NCBI GenBank assembly: GCA_910589415.1
Contig: OU342634.1
Coordinates: 20,767,144 to 20,831,143, forward strand
Direction: 5' to 3'
Length of the DNA: 64,000 bases
DNA from: Malachius bipustulatus
Taxonomy: Eukaryota > Arthropoda > Insecta > Coleoptera > Melyridae
Every line of letters begins with the position of its first letter. Positions within the stretch are counted from its first letter, which is position 1. Made by a program: the position numbers and the translations under genes. This document shows, piece by piece, positions 24,640 to 37,119 of the stretch. The notes beneath the pieces were generated by a model. It made no database searches and was not told where the DNA came from. It was given only the letters and a program-made list of their open reading frames with translations.

Positions 24640-26015
24640 TAGGGTATAGCTCGAGGGGTAGCTACACGCCGGCACGAAACAACAGCGGATGAATCCTTAA
24701 GCTCATGGATGAAAGAAGGGAACAGAATGTCGAAGAGAAAAGAAGAATTTGCTGGTGAAGAGATGCAGTAAAATAGAGGTGCTACAAGATCAAGAAGCAT
24801 TTCACAAATAAACAACGTAAGCAGTGCCATGGCCATGGTATTCTTAAGGCCGACGATAACAGAATTCTGGTAGGCGTTGAAGAAATTCTGAAACGATGAA
24901 AGCAGTAAGTTGAGGTCCTCTTCAACGACGCACGGCCTGACCAACCACTCCGAAGCAATGATTTTCTCTTAGGTTTATGTAATAAGCTTAGTCATGGCAT
25001 CACGTTCAAACTCCAAAAAACGATAAAATATGACGACTATTATATGAACAGTCTGATGTCGAATGTTCAAAAGTGGTCCTCCGTATCATACACACCAAAA
25101 TATACTTAAAATGTGAGAGGCGTGTTGACGACACGCTGAACAGTCGAATTGACTCTGTCTCACACCATAAGCTTTCCAACATTTGCAAATACACCCGGTT
25201 TAGATGCTAGAGATATGCGCATTATCACTCAGTCATATTGGAAAAAACGGCAGAAGTGAGAGTGAAGGGCTCAACATCTCACAAAATTGAAATTCGGAGA
25301 GGCGTCAGACAGGGATGTGTCCTGTCCCCCTCCTCTTTGATATCTACTCTGAGACACTGTTCCGATAGGCACTCGGGGATGTGAAAGAGGGAATTAAGAT
25401 CAACGGTACATTTGTTAACAACACAAGCTTCGACGACGATACGGTCGTGCTCGCTAATAGTCTCCCACATCTTCAGCACATGATCGACCTCATCGTTCTT
25501 CAAATTAACGACGAGGTGGTGGAGCAGGTGTCGTCTGTGAAATATCTCGGGGCCCTCGTTGAAGAGGCCAGCTAAACGTTGACTCGTCAACGAGTCAACT
25601 AAAAATAAACCATGTCAAGGATCGAAATGTTGTATGGAGAACCTTTTCACCAATTGGGGCCTAAGCCTACAGCTTCGTTTACGTATACTGCATTGTTATA
25701 TCTTCCCAGTCCTCATCTATGGCTGCGAAAGCCATATAATTTAACAATTCACTAGTGAACCGCATCAACGCATTTGAGATGCACTTGTATAGTCATATTC
25801 TGCTTATACCCTGGGTAGACAGAATAGCCAATGAGAAGGTACTCAGGAGGATGGATAAGAGATAAGATAGGTATAAAAGAACGAAAGCTCTAGTACATGG
25901 GACACGTCATTAAGGGAGAGCGTTACGCTATAGCCGGACTTGTCATCGAGGGAACAATCGAGGGCAAAAGATCTGTAGATCTGTGGGAAGAAGACAGAAC
26001 TCTTGGCTCAGAGAT
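24640..26015 (+). pseudogene. RTE-like LINE reverse transcriptase remnant
   Basis: Plus-strand translation, with frame changes, gives LINE RT blocks in order. They are a linker-like segment (24640-24950), then KTAEVRVKGSTSHKIEIR with GVRQGCVLSP (25301-25330), an I-Y-S-E block, GIKINGTFVNNTSF-DDDT with VVLANSLPHLQHMI (25390-25490), and VSSVKYLGALVEEAS. The tail shows INAFEMHLY, PWVDRIANEKVLRRM, YMGHVIKGERY and IEGTIEGKRSV (about 25770-25980). The catalytic YADD appears as FDDD. The sequence resembles the endonuclease-reverse transcriptase LINEs of insects (RTE-like). It is dead: stops and frameshifts occur between blocks, and no endonuclease domain is seen upstream. Confidence 0.75.
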
Positions 26016-26689
26016 CTGCGTCAATGACTCGAATGCACCTCTATAAAAATATTCAGGGGTGCGATTTCATGCACCATTAGATCCAGTTGGATCGCCAACC
26101 TTCTTAATAGTTGATAATTTCTATTTTTTAATTTGGGTTGACCCACGAGGTTGCTATGATTAAGTACCACTAAAACTAACGAATCGGATAACGATTTGTC
26201 ACAGATATGTTCAAAGGCATCACCTTTATGAACCATAACAACTAGGGCCGTCATGATTGTATTACGAGCATCTTGATAGCGTATAGTTGATAGGGTCATA
26301 ATGTTCCCCTTATCAAGTTTGAGAGGAAGGAAATTGCAATTAGAAAAGATTTTGAAAAATTTCATTGTTTCTAGAAATTATTAGCGACAAGCAGTTGTTT
26401 AACGGCGTTCTTCCCTGGCATAAAATAGCTGGATAATGTAAATTAATGCCTGTTATTCGACAGCTCGTTTGTCACATAATTTAAAGGCTGAAAAGAAAAA
26501 GGAGACAAATCTTTCAGAACGCATATTATTCGCCACGCAACGTGGTAATATTACTATCATTATTCACTATTGCGAAAATAGACTATCGAATAATAAATCT
26601 CAATTCTTTCCTTATCAGCTGAAAGCCGTCCATGATTAGAGCCATATATGTAAGTTTATAGGTAATATAGAAGTGACAGCTAAGCATTG
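26016..26689. other. Non-coding stretch, nothing recognised
   Basis: A 114-codon open frame on the minus strand (26365-26021) shows no domain, promoter or splice context, so I do not call it a gene. Confidence 0.4.
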
Positions 26690-27085
26690 AGTGAAGGACC
26701 TGCGGTCTGTATAGTCATTCAGTCCCCCTTTTATGATACTCGTGACGCCGTAACGTAACAAGTATTTATAGCTCCCGTAGAACAATGCAGTCCGCCGCGA
26801 CTGAAACATCGACACGTATGTGGAAGGGCCGTAGCGAGGGCTCGAGAGGCCCTACAAGTCAGATACTCGAAGCTTACAAGCGACGGTCCACCCCTTCTTC
26901 AGCTACTCACATCACAGGGCTATATGAATAGTGCCGAGACAGGGTTATGAACAGCGGCGGGGTGGACAAGGCGACGACGCTTCGAGTGCCAGGGTTACAC
27001 TAAAGCAATTTGTTACACTTGCTTTCTTCTCAAGCGGATTATATAGTGTTCATAATAAACCCTTTTAAACCTACATTAGGTGACA
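26690..27085 (+). promoter_or_regulatory. GC-rich island with TATA and poly(A) signal, LTR-like
   Basis: This is among the most GC-rich stretches in the window (for example CAGTCCGCCGCGACTG, AACAGCGGCGGGGTGGAC). TATTTATA lies at 26763-26770 with CAGTCC about 26 nt downstream, and AATAAA at 27054-27059. TATA box and poly(A) signal within 300 bp recall a solo LTR. TG/CA ends with a target duplication could not be fixed, so this is an inference. A promoter with untranslated leader is an alternative. Confidence 0.3.
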
Positions 27086-30000
27086 GTTTTAAACCTATTT
27101 TAGAAGATATTTAAAAAAAATAGATATAATAAAATAAAAACATTTACAATTATCTATCTGGTTCATGTTCGATCTGGCTGGATACGGTATGGGTGTGTTA
27201 AGAGTATTACGACTGATAAGTCGATCATAACAGATCTCTCTCACCAAATCGGGTGCTTCGGAATTTTTCCAACAAACACATCCTTGTTCTGTAATTCTGG
27301 GGAATTGACCTACACAATTGCAGGCAAGGAACCATGCAAGGAGCCTGCAAAAAAAAGTTGCTGAAAACTGTAAATTTCAGGAAAACCATTGTGAAAAATT
27401 TTACCTGCTAGGGAATGTCTCGGAGTAAGGATACTTTCACCACTCTATTACTCGATTAGGACAAAAGTGAGCCATACCTTTCCGAAGCTTGTAATCCAGG
27501 TTCCTACAGAAACATTCTATTCATACACCGAGTTTGATCACGAACTGGAACTGATGTAGGTATCAGGATCATTTTTCTTTATGTTTCGAGTAATTAATAC
27601 TTTGTCTTTCGACGTCTCTTTAGTCTTTGACGCGTTAACTCATTTCACGATATTTCCTCTGTTGGTCGAAGATTTTTGCAATATAATACCGTTCAATGTT
27701 TTCTCTAGAATTCTTGGGTGTCACCACATAATTATTATTCGAGACAGAGCTAAAGAGAACAACATCCGAATTCCAGCAAGTTTACTCACATTGCGAAAAT
27801 AACTTTCAAGTATAACAGTTTTTTTTTCTCTTATGCAGCGACAGATCTAATGTCCCCGTCACTTGAAATATTCATGTGCGGGAAAAACAGTTTACGACCA
27901 TTTGGCCCATATCTACCGAATGATTTAGAGTTACGGATAAAATACCGATGATTACCGACAATTACTAACAATTAATTGGCAGTAAAATTCACCATGACAG
28001 CGGATCACGATTTTCTCGAAATCAACTCGCATATTTCGTATTTTCGACGAAACGAAATCAAGTTATGACATACGTTCCGCAGTCCACGGCCACGGCCCAC
28101 TGAGGAAGTGTTAATTAATGAACAATGAACACCTGATATTATGATAGGTATAATAAATATAATAAACAATAATTGAACTTGTTGTGTAGTTGGATGCTTC
28201 TTAGATATTTGAGCATCCTTGGTATTACTACTGGGTCGTTTCTCGTTTCCTATAGTGCCACGGCTAATTAAGTACTTTGGAATTTTTGTGTCGTTTTCTT
28301 TCTTGATTAGTTTATTTCGTTATCAGACAGCAATAATGACAAGTGTTTAAAAGTTATATGTTTATTTATACTTTTTATGCTTTCAGTTTTTATTTAAAAA
28401 AATTAATATTTCTTTTCAAAAACTTGAGCCATTTTTTCGGATTTATCCTGTGATACCCTGAACAGAACTAGATGAATTTCCCGATGATACATACAACCAT
28501 AATATTTACTTTAATGTAACAATTTTTTGGCTTCCTTATTCTTGCTTCTTCGACTGACTCTCTGAAATCAATAAACTTTTTTTACAGGACTAATATGAAT
28601 CATTCTGCTTAACAGAACTATAAAAAAACGTCTATTGTGATATGTTTTCCAATCTCTGTCATGATGTTAAACTGAAATTTGCTAAATAAGCATTTTTAGA
28701 AGACATTGATTCGCTATGAAAAACTTTTTTGAGATTCTCGTTGTTTCATAATGGAGCTTTATTAAACAGATATGTGTTTTTTTTATTAAAAATAAAAATA
28801 CCTCGCATCTGTTCAAGAAAGTTTTTATATGAATACCGAAAAATAGGGAAGTAGTTATTTTACATGACTATGCTCTACATAAATATAAGTTATTATTTCT
28901 CTAGTTCGATTGAGAAAGAATTGTTTCCAAATTATGCCTGATTATAGTAAATACCTATATATACCTAGTCTTGAGGAAACATTTACAATTGCAATAAACA
29001 ATTATATGTTTTATTGAGGAAACCCCCTAATACAAAAGCATAAAATAACAACTTTGTGTACAATTTCTAAGTTACATTAGTGTAAGAGCAGTTTGGTTTT
29101 AATTGAAAGTGCATTCAAGTAAATAATGGTTATGAACTCCCCGAGAAAGAATCATAATATTTTCATTAAAGTTGCTTTAAGAGGTTCGACCAACTTAGAA
29201 TTGCAACAAAAGTGCAGTATGATGATGGTGACATATTTGTCTTATTGGGTATTTTAATTAAAGAAATAGTAATTAAAATGAAATTCCCAAATGCAAAAAT
29301 ATCTGAAAGAAAGAAGAATAAAGATTGCTTCGGTGTTAGCTTTGGTTGGTGAACTGAGTTTTCCCTAGCGGTTTTTTTAGACAATTCATTTCCTCGAGAC
29401 GTTTCTCATAAAGTAATAAGATTGATGACCCATAACTGGAAAGGCAAAAGAGTCACATTTCTGACTTTGATACAGAGTTGTAAAGCTAAATAAACTTCTA
29501 AGTTTTATGGCTTGTATATTTCGTTCTGTACTTCGTGTCTACAGCGGTATAATTTACTTCCTATATTTTTATTTAAGTCACTTCAACTTCCCAGGGCTAT
29601 TAATTTTGAATTTCCCCGCACCATTTTCCGAAGACAGCTTGAAATATAGCCTTTGTGTTTTTGATAATGAGTTTTTATCAATTCCTATTTAATTGCCTTT
29701 GCTCTGTTTACTCAGAGCCCTTCGGCAAAATTAAACTTTTTTCGTATTTATCAAAGGGCATTCGATTCGGATATATTACTAAGTATAATATATCTTCTCA
29801 TTGGGAGATAGAATCTCTGGAAGGTTTAAAATTATTTCAAACCTAATAACATTACTTTAAATGGGGAGCTTTAAAAGCACTATTTTCAGATAATGCTAGC
29901 TTTCGGCTAATATTTTATGCCCGAATTTTATTGTTTGGAAGATTTCACATATTTTACAGGGGAAAATGTTTTTACGATTCACTTTTCTTTTGCTGACTCG

Positions 30001-30272
30001 AACCTTTTCAAATGTTTAAGATTTAAAATGGTTTAAAATGTGTTCAAATTGATTGATATTATAATATTATAGTACATTTATTTTATTTTTATTATACACG
30101 GTGTAAATGAATAAGTGCTAAAAATTAGGGGGCGATGCCTTGTTTAAAATTAAGCAGGTTTATCAAATGAATATAAATAATTCGTCTCTTTCCTGTTGAG
30201 ATACGACGATTTGAATGGGAAGTCAAAAAAGTAAATTTTATTTATTTTTTCTTACAGACGTGCCCACTATAA
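27086..30272. other. 3.2 kb without a recognised gene
   Basis: Only short reading frames without domains are present (for example 27581-27802, 29507-29846). No repeat family of the window was recognised here except a TACACGGTG-like end near 30096. Confidence 0.45.
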
Positions 30273-30833
30273 TACAGGTGATCAGTAACTCGCACACTCC
30301 GAATACAGGGCGATATAGAGCCCATTAAAATTAAGGATATTTTGCAAAAAAAAAATTGAATCCAACGGTTGGTTTTTAGGTTACAGAGTTTCCCTCATCC
30401 GAGTTTAAAGGTAATTTGTTCAATAACCGTGATAAAAATTAATGAAAATTCAGTTTACTGTAATGTCTGGAACGGATACCATATAATTCATCAATTTTTA
30501 TCCACAAAACCTCTTTACAGAGGAATTGAGAATGTTGGAAATTAATACCATATACCTAAATCTGAATGAAATTTGAAGTTTGGCAACCGCCTAAACTCAG
30601 CTTAGAATATAAAATATTCAAATGCCTTCGTTGCTATGGAAATAAAAATAATAACAATACTATCTAACCCGAACTTATTCACATGTTCGGTGCAGTGTTG
30701 GCATTTTTTTTACAAAAATGGTCATATCTTTGAAAGCAAAGAACTTACAACACTGCAGTAAGAAAATTTACCACTCTTAAAAAGTGAAGTTTACCGCAGC
30801 ATGCTCCGAATGCTCGAGTTACTGATCCCTGTA
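30273..30833. mobile_element. MITE with TACAGGTGATCAGTAACTCG end
   Basis: The left end TACAGGTGATCAGTAACTCG, followed by ACTCCGAAT, is mirrored at 30800-30833 by TCCGAATGCTCGAGTTACTG then ATCCCTGTA. The right side is followed by TA. Length is 561 bp and it is non-coding. It is a diverged member of the fold-back family. Confidence 0.7.
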
Positions 30834-32372
30834 TAAAATGAATTTTGGATACAATCTAATTTATTCTAAACAAAAAGGTAACTTATATTTTTTTCATTAA
30901 TTTATTGATCTTCAAGGAAAAATTGACTTAATTAATTATATCATTTTAAAATAGGGGGTACAGAAAAAGTTAGGTGCTAACTACTTTCTTAGGAGTGGAA
31001 TTATCTACACCTTAAAACAAGTAGGAGAAAATTAATTAATATTACCCCGTTAAATCATCCTAAAATTTTTTTTTGCACTTATTTATTTACATTTTGTTAT
31101 AGTAGAACCATTTTGAGAATACGGAAAGCCATAAAAGTTTAAAGAAACAGAAAAATGTATTAAATAGCATAGTTAAGGGATAACATGAAGCAACGCTCTG
31201 TTGCCAGAACTGTTTAACATTATATTGCTCTGAAAATTTAAGTTGTCAAATCTGACAACATTCCACATCTTCTGACACAAAGAAAGAATTTTTTCCGGAT
31301 AATATTACGATACGGCCGTCATTTTTAGAAGATAGATCATGTAATTGATCATTTAGGAGCTTAATTCACTTACTTTGCCACTGTCTATTAATTATTGAAG
31401 TTGGAAGTAAAAAATACCTAAGCTAAAAAAATATGAAAAAGTTTTTATGGCTTACTACAACTATTTGACAAAAATAAAAAAAAAAAAACAGTTTTGTAAA
31501 GAAACGTTAAGCAAATATTGCGGATTCAAGTGACGTTAAATGAATACATCGCAAAACCACACCCAATCAATAATTTACTTCCTCCACTTTTCCTACCAAT
31601 AAGTTCATATTTTAAGGTTCATTCGTAATAAAAACGGATAGGCATTGAAAATCAGAGATAACGAATATGTTTAAATCGAACAATTGAACGACCTAACACT
31701 ACAAACGTCATTTTGTTGTTTGTTATCTTGATATTGCCAGGCCATGCACTGTTTTAATAACGTAATGTTCCACTTCAGTGACCATGATTCGAAATGGGAA
31801 GGATACATCAAACGTCCACAATACCCTTTGTAGCGGTGTTAATTCAATCTCACAAATCAAACAAATGTTGAATTAACCACCAAAGGAAAATCCATTTCAC
31901 TCTCAATTTATTAGATAACAATAAATTATTATTATTATTGTATAAACTTCAAACGTCTTCGAGAGTTGAATCTTGCATAATTACTGAGAGAAAATTAGAT
32001 TTTATAGACCATCTATCAGAATTTAACAATTAAGTTTTTTTTTATTTTTGATAATGTCAAATCAGGCCAAATAACGAATAGCCCCGAGAGTTCTCATGAC
32101 GCATTTTTAAATTTGAAATTCCTAATTCATGCAGATAGCCTCCTCGATTAGTTCTGCCCACTTGGAGAATAATTTAACATTCATGAAGAAAAATTAAACT
32201 AGTCCATCATTATTAAGTATTCTTGCATTTAATTGCCCTCCATTTTTGCGTCACGTTTTATCCGGAATAAATCTTACAAAACTCAGTGAACCAATAGCGT
32301 AATTTTTATATATTTGCAGAAAACAATCATCACTTTGACAGGTAGGTACTATTATGTTGTAAGAACTGTTTA
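30834..32372. other. Non-coding stretch, nothing recognised
   Basis: AT-rich, with short low-complexity A and T runs (31478-31490, 32036-32050). No gene or element was identified. Confidence 0.45.
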
Positions 32373-32378
32373 AGATTG

Positions 32379-33309
32379 TAACGTACATTTTGTACGTACC
32401 GGCTAAATGCCGGCAACGCGGAGACAACGACGGGCGCGCGCAGTAAGTGAGTGGTTTTAGTGCGACGCAAGCTGGCGGCCTCGAGTTTCGTAACATCGAC
32501 TGTCGAGTTGAAATCAGGTGCGTTCATCTTCATACCGGCCCTTTCACTTTCTTTTCACTTCTGGATTCGCTAGAGGAAGGTACATTTCCGCAAACACAGG
32601 GAATTTTTAGCGAAATGGCGTTGTGAACTTTCACTTAAATTATTATAAACATCGCCCACGTTTTTGGCTTGGTGAGTGTCGTAAAATGATGTTATTAATT
32701 GTGCTAGAATTATACCGATCACATTTATTTTTCTTAATACCGGATGCTAATTTTAATTACAGCTTTCCGATCGGTTTCGCTCGCATGTAAAGTTTTGCCG
32801 ATCACATGTTTGATCTCAACATATCTTGAGAAGTAACGTACATTTTGTACGTACCGGCTAAATGCCGGCAACGCGGAGACAACGACGGGCGCGCGCAGTA
32901 AGTGAGTGATGGTGGGTTTTAGTGCGACGCAAGCTGGCGGCCTCGAGTTTCGTAACATTGACTGTCGAGTTGAAATCAGGTGCGTTCATCTTCATACCGG
33001 CCCTTTCACTTTCTTTTCACTTCTGGATTCGCTAGAGGAAGGTACATTTCCGCAAACACAGGGAATTTTTAGCGAAATGGCGTTGTGAACTTTCACTTAA
33101 ATTATTATAAACATCGCCCATGTTTTTGGCTTGGTGAGTGTCGTAAAATGATGTTATTAATTGTGCTAGAATTATACCGATCATATTTATTTTTCTTAAT
33201 ACCGGATGCTAATTTTAATTCTTTTCCGATCAAGTCGGAATCCGATCGAGTTTCGCTCCGCTTGTAAAATTTCGTCAATTACATTTTTGATTCTAACCTA
33301 TCTTGAGGA
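32379..33309 (+). repeat. Tandem duplication of about 455 bp inside the LTR
   Basis: Two near-identical units start with TAACGTACATTTTGTACG at 32379 and 32834. Each contains GGCTAAATGCCGGC, CGACGGGCGCGCGCAGTAAG, GCGGCCTCGAGTTTCG and a terminal TATCTTGAG. Unit two carries a small insertion near 33230-33255 and has GTGATGGTGGG where unit one has GTGG. Short ORFs found twice here on both strands are by-products of this duplication. Confidence 0.9.
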
Positions 33310-33417
33310 CGGGACATCATTTTATGTACCCTCGGCAAGCAGACTCGATCGGACCGTTCATTAATGCAAGAGTGTTTCTGATATCCATGAAATTACAGCT
33401 TTTCCCTACGGATTGAT

Positions 33418-33625
33418 TTTTCCCTGGAGGCATTTTTTCCCTGGAGGCAATTTTTTTCCCTGGAGTCAATTTTTCCCTGGAGGCAATCTTTTTCTTGGAG
33501 GCAACTTTTTTTTTCCTGGAGGTCATCTTATTCGTACCGAGAAGAACTCCACGTACCAAGGCAGATTTTCTTGGATAACAAGTAAGAACTCCACGTACCA
33601 AGGCAGATTTTCTTGGATACCAAGT
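33418..33625 (+). repeat. Two short tandem arrays inside the LTR
   Basis: First, six degenerate units of about 18-21 bp with core TCCCTGGAGGCA and a T run (33418-33530). Second, two copies of a 42 bp unit starting AAGAACTCCACGTACCAAGG at 33542 and 33584. The Lys/Pro/Gly-rich minus-strand frame (33709-33317) is a translation of these repeats, not a gene. Confidence 0.85.
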
Positions 33626-33944
33626 CACCCTTTCAAACCAAGCAAGTTGCTGGAACCAAGCCATACGAAGATAAGTGCCTTGTAAACTCTTAGCACCCGA
33701 TCCATTCATTCGACTAGCACCGCACGCTCTTTTTTTTTTATTATCTGTTAACCGTGCTCAAGAGTGTAATATTAATCACTGTGATATATTTTATATTTTA
33801 ATAAAGAGTACCTGTTGTTCTGCTGACCTGCTTGTTATTGTTGACCCTCTTAGACTAGCGACTCAACCTACGACCCTTGTTTTTCTTGTCTCATGCTCTC
33901 AGCGACTATTTTTCCCCTCTAAGGGTTAAATAGTTCGTTTCAAG

Positions 33945-33958
33945 TGGCACCCAACGTG
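33945..33958 (+). other. Primer-binding site, tRNA-Lys-like
   Basis: TGGCACCCAACGTG, two bases after the LTR end, differs at one base from the complement of the 3-prime end of insect tRNA-Lys(CUU), as I recall that tRNA. It marks where minus-strand DNA synthesis would have been primed. Confidence 0.65.
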
Positions 33959-34124
33959 TCTATCGGCCAATAATTCGTTTCAAGATTGAGGGCGAGAGAA
34001 AAATGTAGGCATAATTTGTTGCCGGACGGCAACAAAATTTATTTTTTAGGTGCAGTCGATTTAAAAATTACTTATCATTGAAATATTGTCCATAAATAAG
34101 AAGACAATAATAATTTAGTTCATA

Positions 34125-34736
34125 TACAGGGTGATCCCGAAATGGCGGACACGGACACCACCACAGCATCCATTGTGGATTAAAGATTCTAAGTTCACTA
34201 ATACTTTTTTCTCCAGTATGGCCCCCTTAAGAAGATATGACTACTTTTGTGGACAAAAATGTCCCAACACTGCACTACCCTTCTTCAGGCAGAAAAATAA
34301 TGTCTAGGTCTACGATAATACCCAGATAGATGTTACCATAGAAACATATGAAATGGCAAATCCAACAAAGTTAAAAACAATAATCGTTGGGCGGATACAC
34401 ATTCGATGATATTATTCAAAATTTATTTTATTTGCATTGTTGAGCTCGAATTTGAACAACGATGCCACATTGTATGCCTGTAATTCCGTTCCCGATAATA
34501 AAAAAAAATAAAAAGCAAACACTATCGTTATAGTTATGTCAAATCATGTGCTTTGCCACTTGCCAGTGTAGGTTGTTTAAAGTTGACTGCCATTTTGATT
34601 TAAATTTTCGAAAAAGGACACCCTATATCTCGGTAACGAAGCCGAGGAAACCATTTTTGTTTTAAATTTACAGTCTTTCTGAATATCCTCTACAACACCC
34701 TGTATACCGTGTCCGCCATTTCGGGATCACCCTGTA
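34125..34736. mobile_element. 612 bp MITE with perfect long termini, TA target
   Basis: The ends TACAGGGTGATCCCGAAATG and CATTTCGGGATCACCCTGTA belong to perfect inverted repeats of at least 30 bp. TA flanks both sides (34123-34124, 34737-34738). Inside, CAACACCCTGTATA just before the right end is a second copy of the terminal motif. Non-coding. Clean ends suggest a fairly recent insertion. Confidence 0.85.
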
Positions 34737-34738
34737 TA

Positions 34739-36254
34739 ACGACTCTCGCGGTTTTTGCATGGTAATTATGGAGTTTGCATCATATTCGAATAATGTCGCT
34801 ATTTTTGCTATTACTTTTCAGTCACAGAAATCATTAGTTTTTTGTAAAATACTTTCTCTGGCAGAGTAAAAATTTTGCCAGTGTTACAGCTATTCGGAAT
34901 GATACAATTCAATAATAATTACTACTATACCTATGCAGTTTCCATTCATAGCGATGGATTTACAGATTCTCTAACAGGCGTGTAATAGCAGCCATATACT
35001 AATTCCGGGGCTTAAGAATTATTAATTTCGGCTTACACTAAACTAACAGAGATAATGCGTGTAATTATCGGCATGTAGTTGATTCCGATTCGCCGCAAAT
35101 CGCCATTACAAGTAAGCCTTTATACGCGTGTATATAAAATTAATAGGAAGAGAAGGGGTTAATCTGTGGATTTTACTGACAGTGCTCATTTGAAAATGTT
35201 TTACGGATTGACAAAATAATGAAAACTGGGATTCACTATAGCTTTTAATTAACAAGCACAAGAGTTGTCAATATAACCACAAAAAGCATAAATGGCATTA
35301 CTCATCGGCTCTACAATACAAAATATATAAGTTAGAAATTTTCACTGTTAGTTATCGTTTTAATATTTAATTTTAGCGATACGATAGGCGTGTACCTACC
35401 ACTGTATGTAAAACTTAATTTTTATTAGGATTAACCTTTACTTCATTTCATTTCGAATCTTACATATTTCGGAAAATGACTAATATTATAACAGTGTGGA
35501 CAATCGAACCTAAGCCATGATATTTCACCTTGGTTAAATTATGATAAATAAAACTGAAGATTACATTTTACTCGACGTATTCTAGCAGCCACGTATTGAC
35601 GTATCCGAGCAGTCTTACATTCCAGGGTTTTCCTTCATCCCTATTGGTCGAGATGCAAGATGGCAGCGGTCCAATCACACAGTGGTCCCCATTAAATCGT
35701 CTCCACTGTATTAATCCAGTCATTGTACGAGTCAAGAGTTCTTGATTGTATTATTTTCTTGCTAAATTTTAGTATAGTTCTCTAAATAAAAAAAAAAGAT
35801 TCGGACTGCCGCAATTAGACCAACTCCTATGTTAAGACATTCTAAAATAATCCTGCACTTTAAGAGTTGAATGGATGTATTTATACAGGATAACAAATTT
35901 AATCATCCAAATTCATCTCCTTAGCAGGGATGGGTACTCCTTTGCTTATCGTAATAGGGAACAGATAATATTTGTTATTATCGATATTATCGAGTGATAC
36001 GTCATTTGAAACTACTTGAATTCTCTTTACAGCTATGTATCACATTTTTTTGTTTCGTCTATACAATCGTTGTCTTTAATATTGCATAAAATTTTAAAGC
36101 GAGATTCTTTGGTCAACAGTAAACAAAATTATTCCTATTAACGTGTGTCCGGAAATTCACCGTCTTTGAGATACAGGGTGTCAAAAAAAGATTATTTTTC
36201 CACTTTTTTGAAGACATCTAGGGAACCGTTCGAGATACAGAGAGCTCAGCTTTT
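34739..36254. other. Non-coding; less AT-rich island at 34960-35160
   Basis: The island at about 34960-35160 contains several TAATTA/ATTA motifs (homeodomain-type) and little simple sequence, as expected for regulatory DNA but unproven. A single TACAGGGTGTC end lies at about 36171. Confidence 0.35.
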
Positions 36255-37119
36255 GTACCGGGTGGGCATTTAAGAATGAACAGCGGCCATATCTTGGGAA
36301 AATTTTGATCCTACAGTTTCAAAATGAAAATTTTCCAGACATAAGTGACTATGCGAAATGCAATGAAAATATTTTCAAGATGGCCGCACTTCCGGAAATA
36401 CCAGAAGTTGACACCTACTTCGTTATTTTAACGGGGACACGCTTTATATTATTGTATTTTTAAATTGCCTGGAAAAATCGAATACAGGTGGTTTTCACAA
36501 TTGGAATTTAGGTTGAGTAGTTTATGAGTTATAAACAACTGAAAATCGCAATTTTCAATTTTCAAAGCATCTCACATTGAAAACGGCTCAAGATATTTAA
36601 AAACGGCTTACATGTCCCTATCTTAACTTTTTACAAGGTATACTACCATGTGGTTTAAATTTTTATACAGAGTGATGAAAATTTACAGATTTTTCATCAC
36701 CCTGTAGAAAAATCTAAACTACATAATAGAATACCTTGTAAAAAGTTAAGATAGGGACATGTAAGCCGTTTTTAAATATCTTGAGCCGTTTTCAATGTGA
36801 GATGTTTTGAAAATTGAAAATTGCGATTTTCACTTGTTTATAACTCATAAACTATACTCAACCTAAATTCCAATTGTGAAAACCACCTGTATTCGATTTT
36901 TCCAGGCAATTTAAAAATACAATAATATAAAGCGTGTCCCCGTTAAAATAACGAAGTAGGTGTCAACTTCTGGTATTTCCGGAAGTGCGGTCATCTTGAA
37001 AATATTTTCATTGCATTTCGCATAGTCACTTATGTCTGGAAAATTTTCATTTTGAAACTGTAGGATCAAAATTTTCCCAAGATATGGCCGCTGTTCATTC
37101 TTAAATGCCCACCCGGTAC
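36255..37119. mobile_element. 865 bp near-perfect fold-back element
   Basis: The left half (from GTACCGGGTGGGCATTTAAG) is mirrored almost base for base by the right half (to CTTAAATGCCCACCCGGTAC), centre near 36687. A small inner palindrome (TACAGAGTGATGAAAA ... TTTTTCATCACCCTGTA) lies at the centre. A 72-codon frame in the right arm has a counterpart in the left arm and is not a gene. Such an arm pair would form a hairpin RNA of over 400 bp if transcribed. Confidence 0.85.

Larger units (their letters stand above)
32377..33982 (+). mobile_element. LTR retrotransposon remnant (fused LTRs, internal deletion)
   Basis: The element runs from TGTAACG to TTCGTTTCA and is flanked by AGAT at 32373-32376 and 33983-33986, a 4 bp target duplication. 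Near the 3-prime side AATAAAGAG (about 33800) fits an LTR poly(A) signal. The first TTCGTTTCA (ending 33942) is followed two bases later by a primer-binding site, then only about 25 bp, then a second TTCGTTTCA. This is what remains if the internal region and most of the second LTR were deleted. No gag or pol is left. The LTR contains a large tandem duplication and a minisatellite. A gypsy-type origin is likely from duplication length and primer site, not proven. Confidence 0.7.

Noticed and set aside
33317..33709. 130-codon Lys-rich minus-strand frame and its plus-strand counterpart
   Set aside because: It is a translation of two tandem arrays inside an LTR, without domain or promoter.
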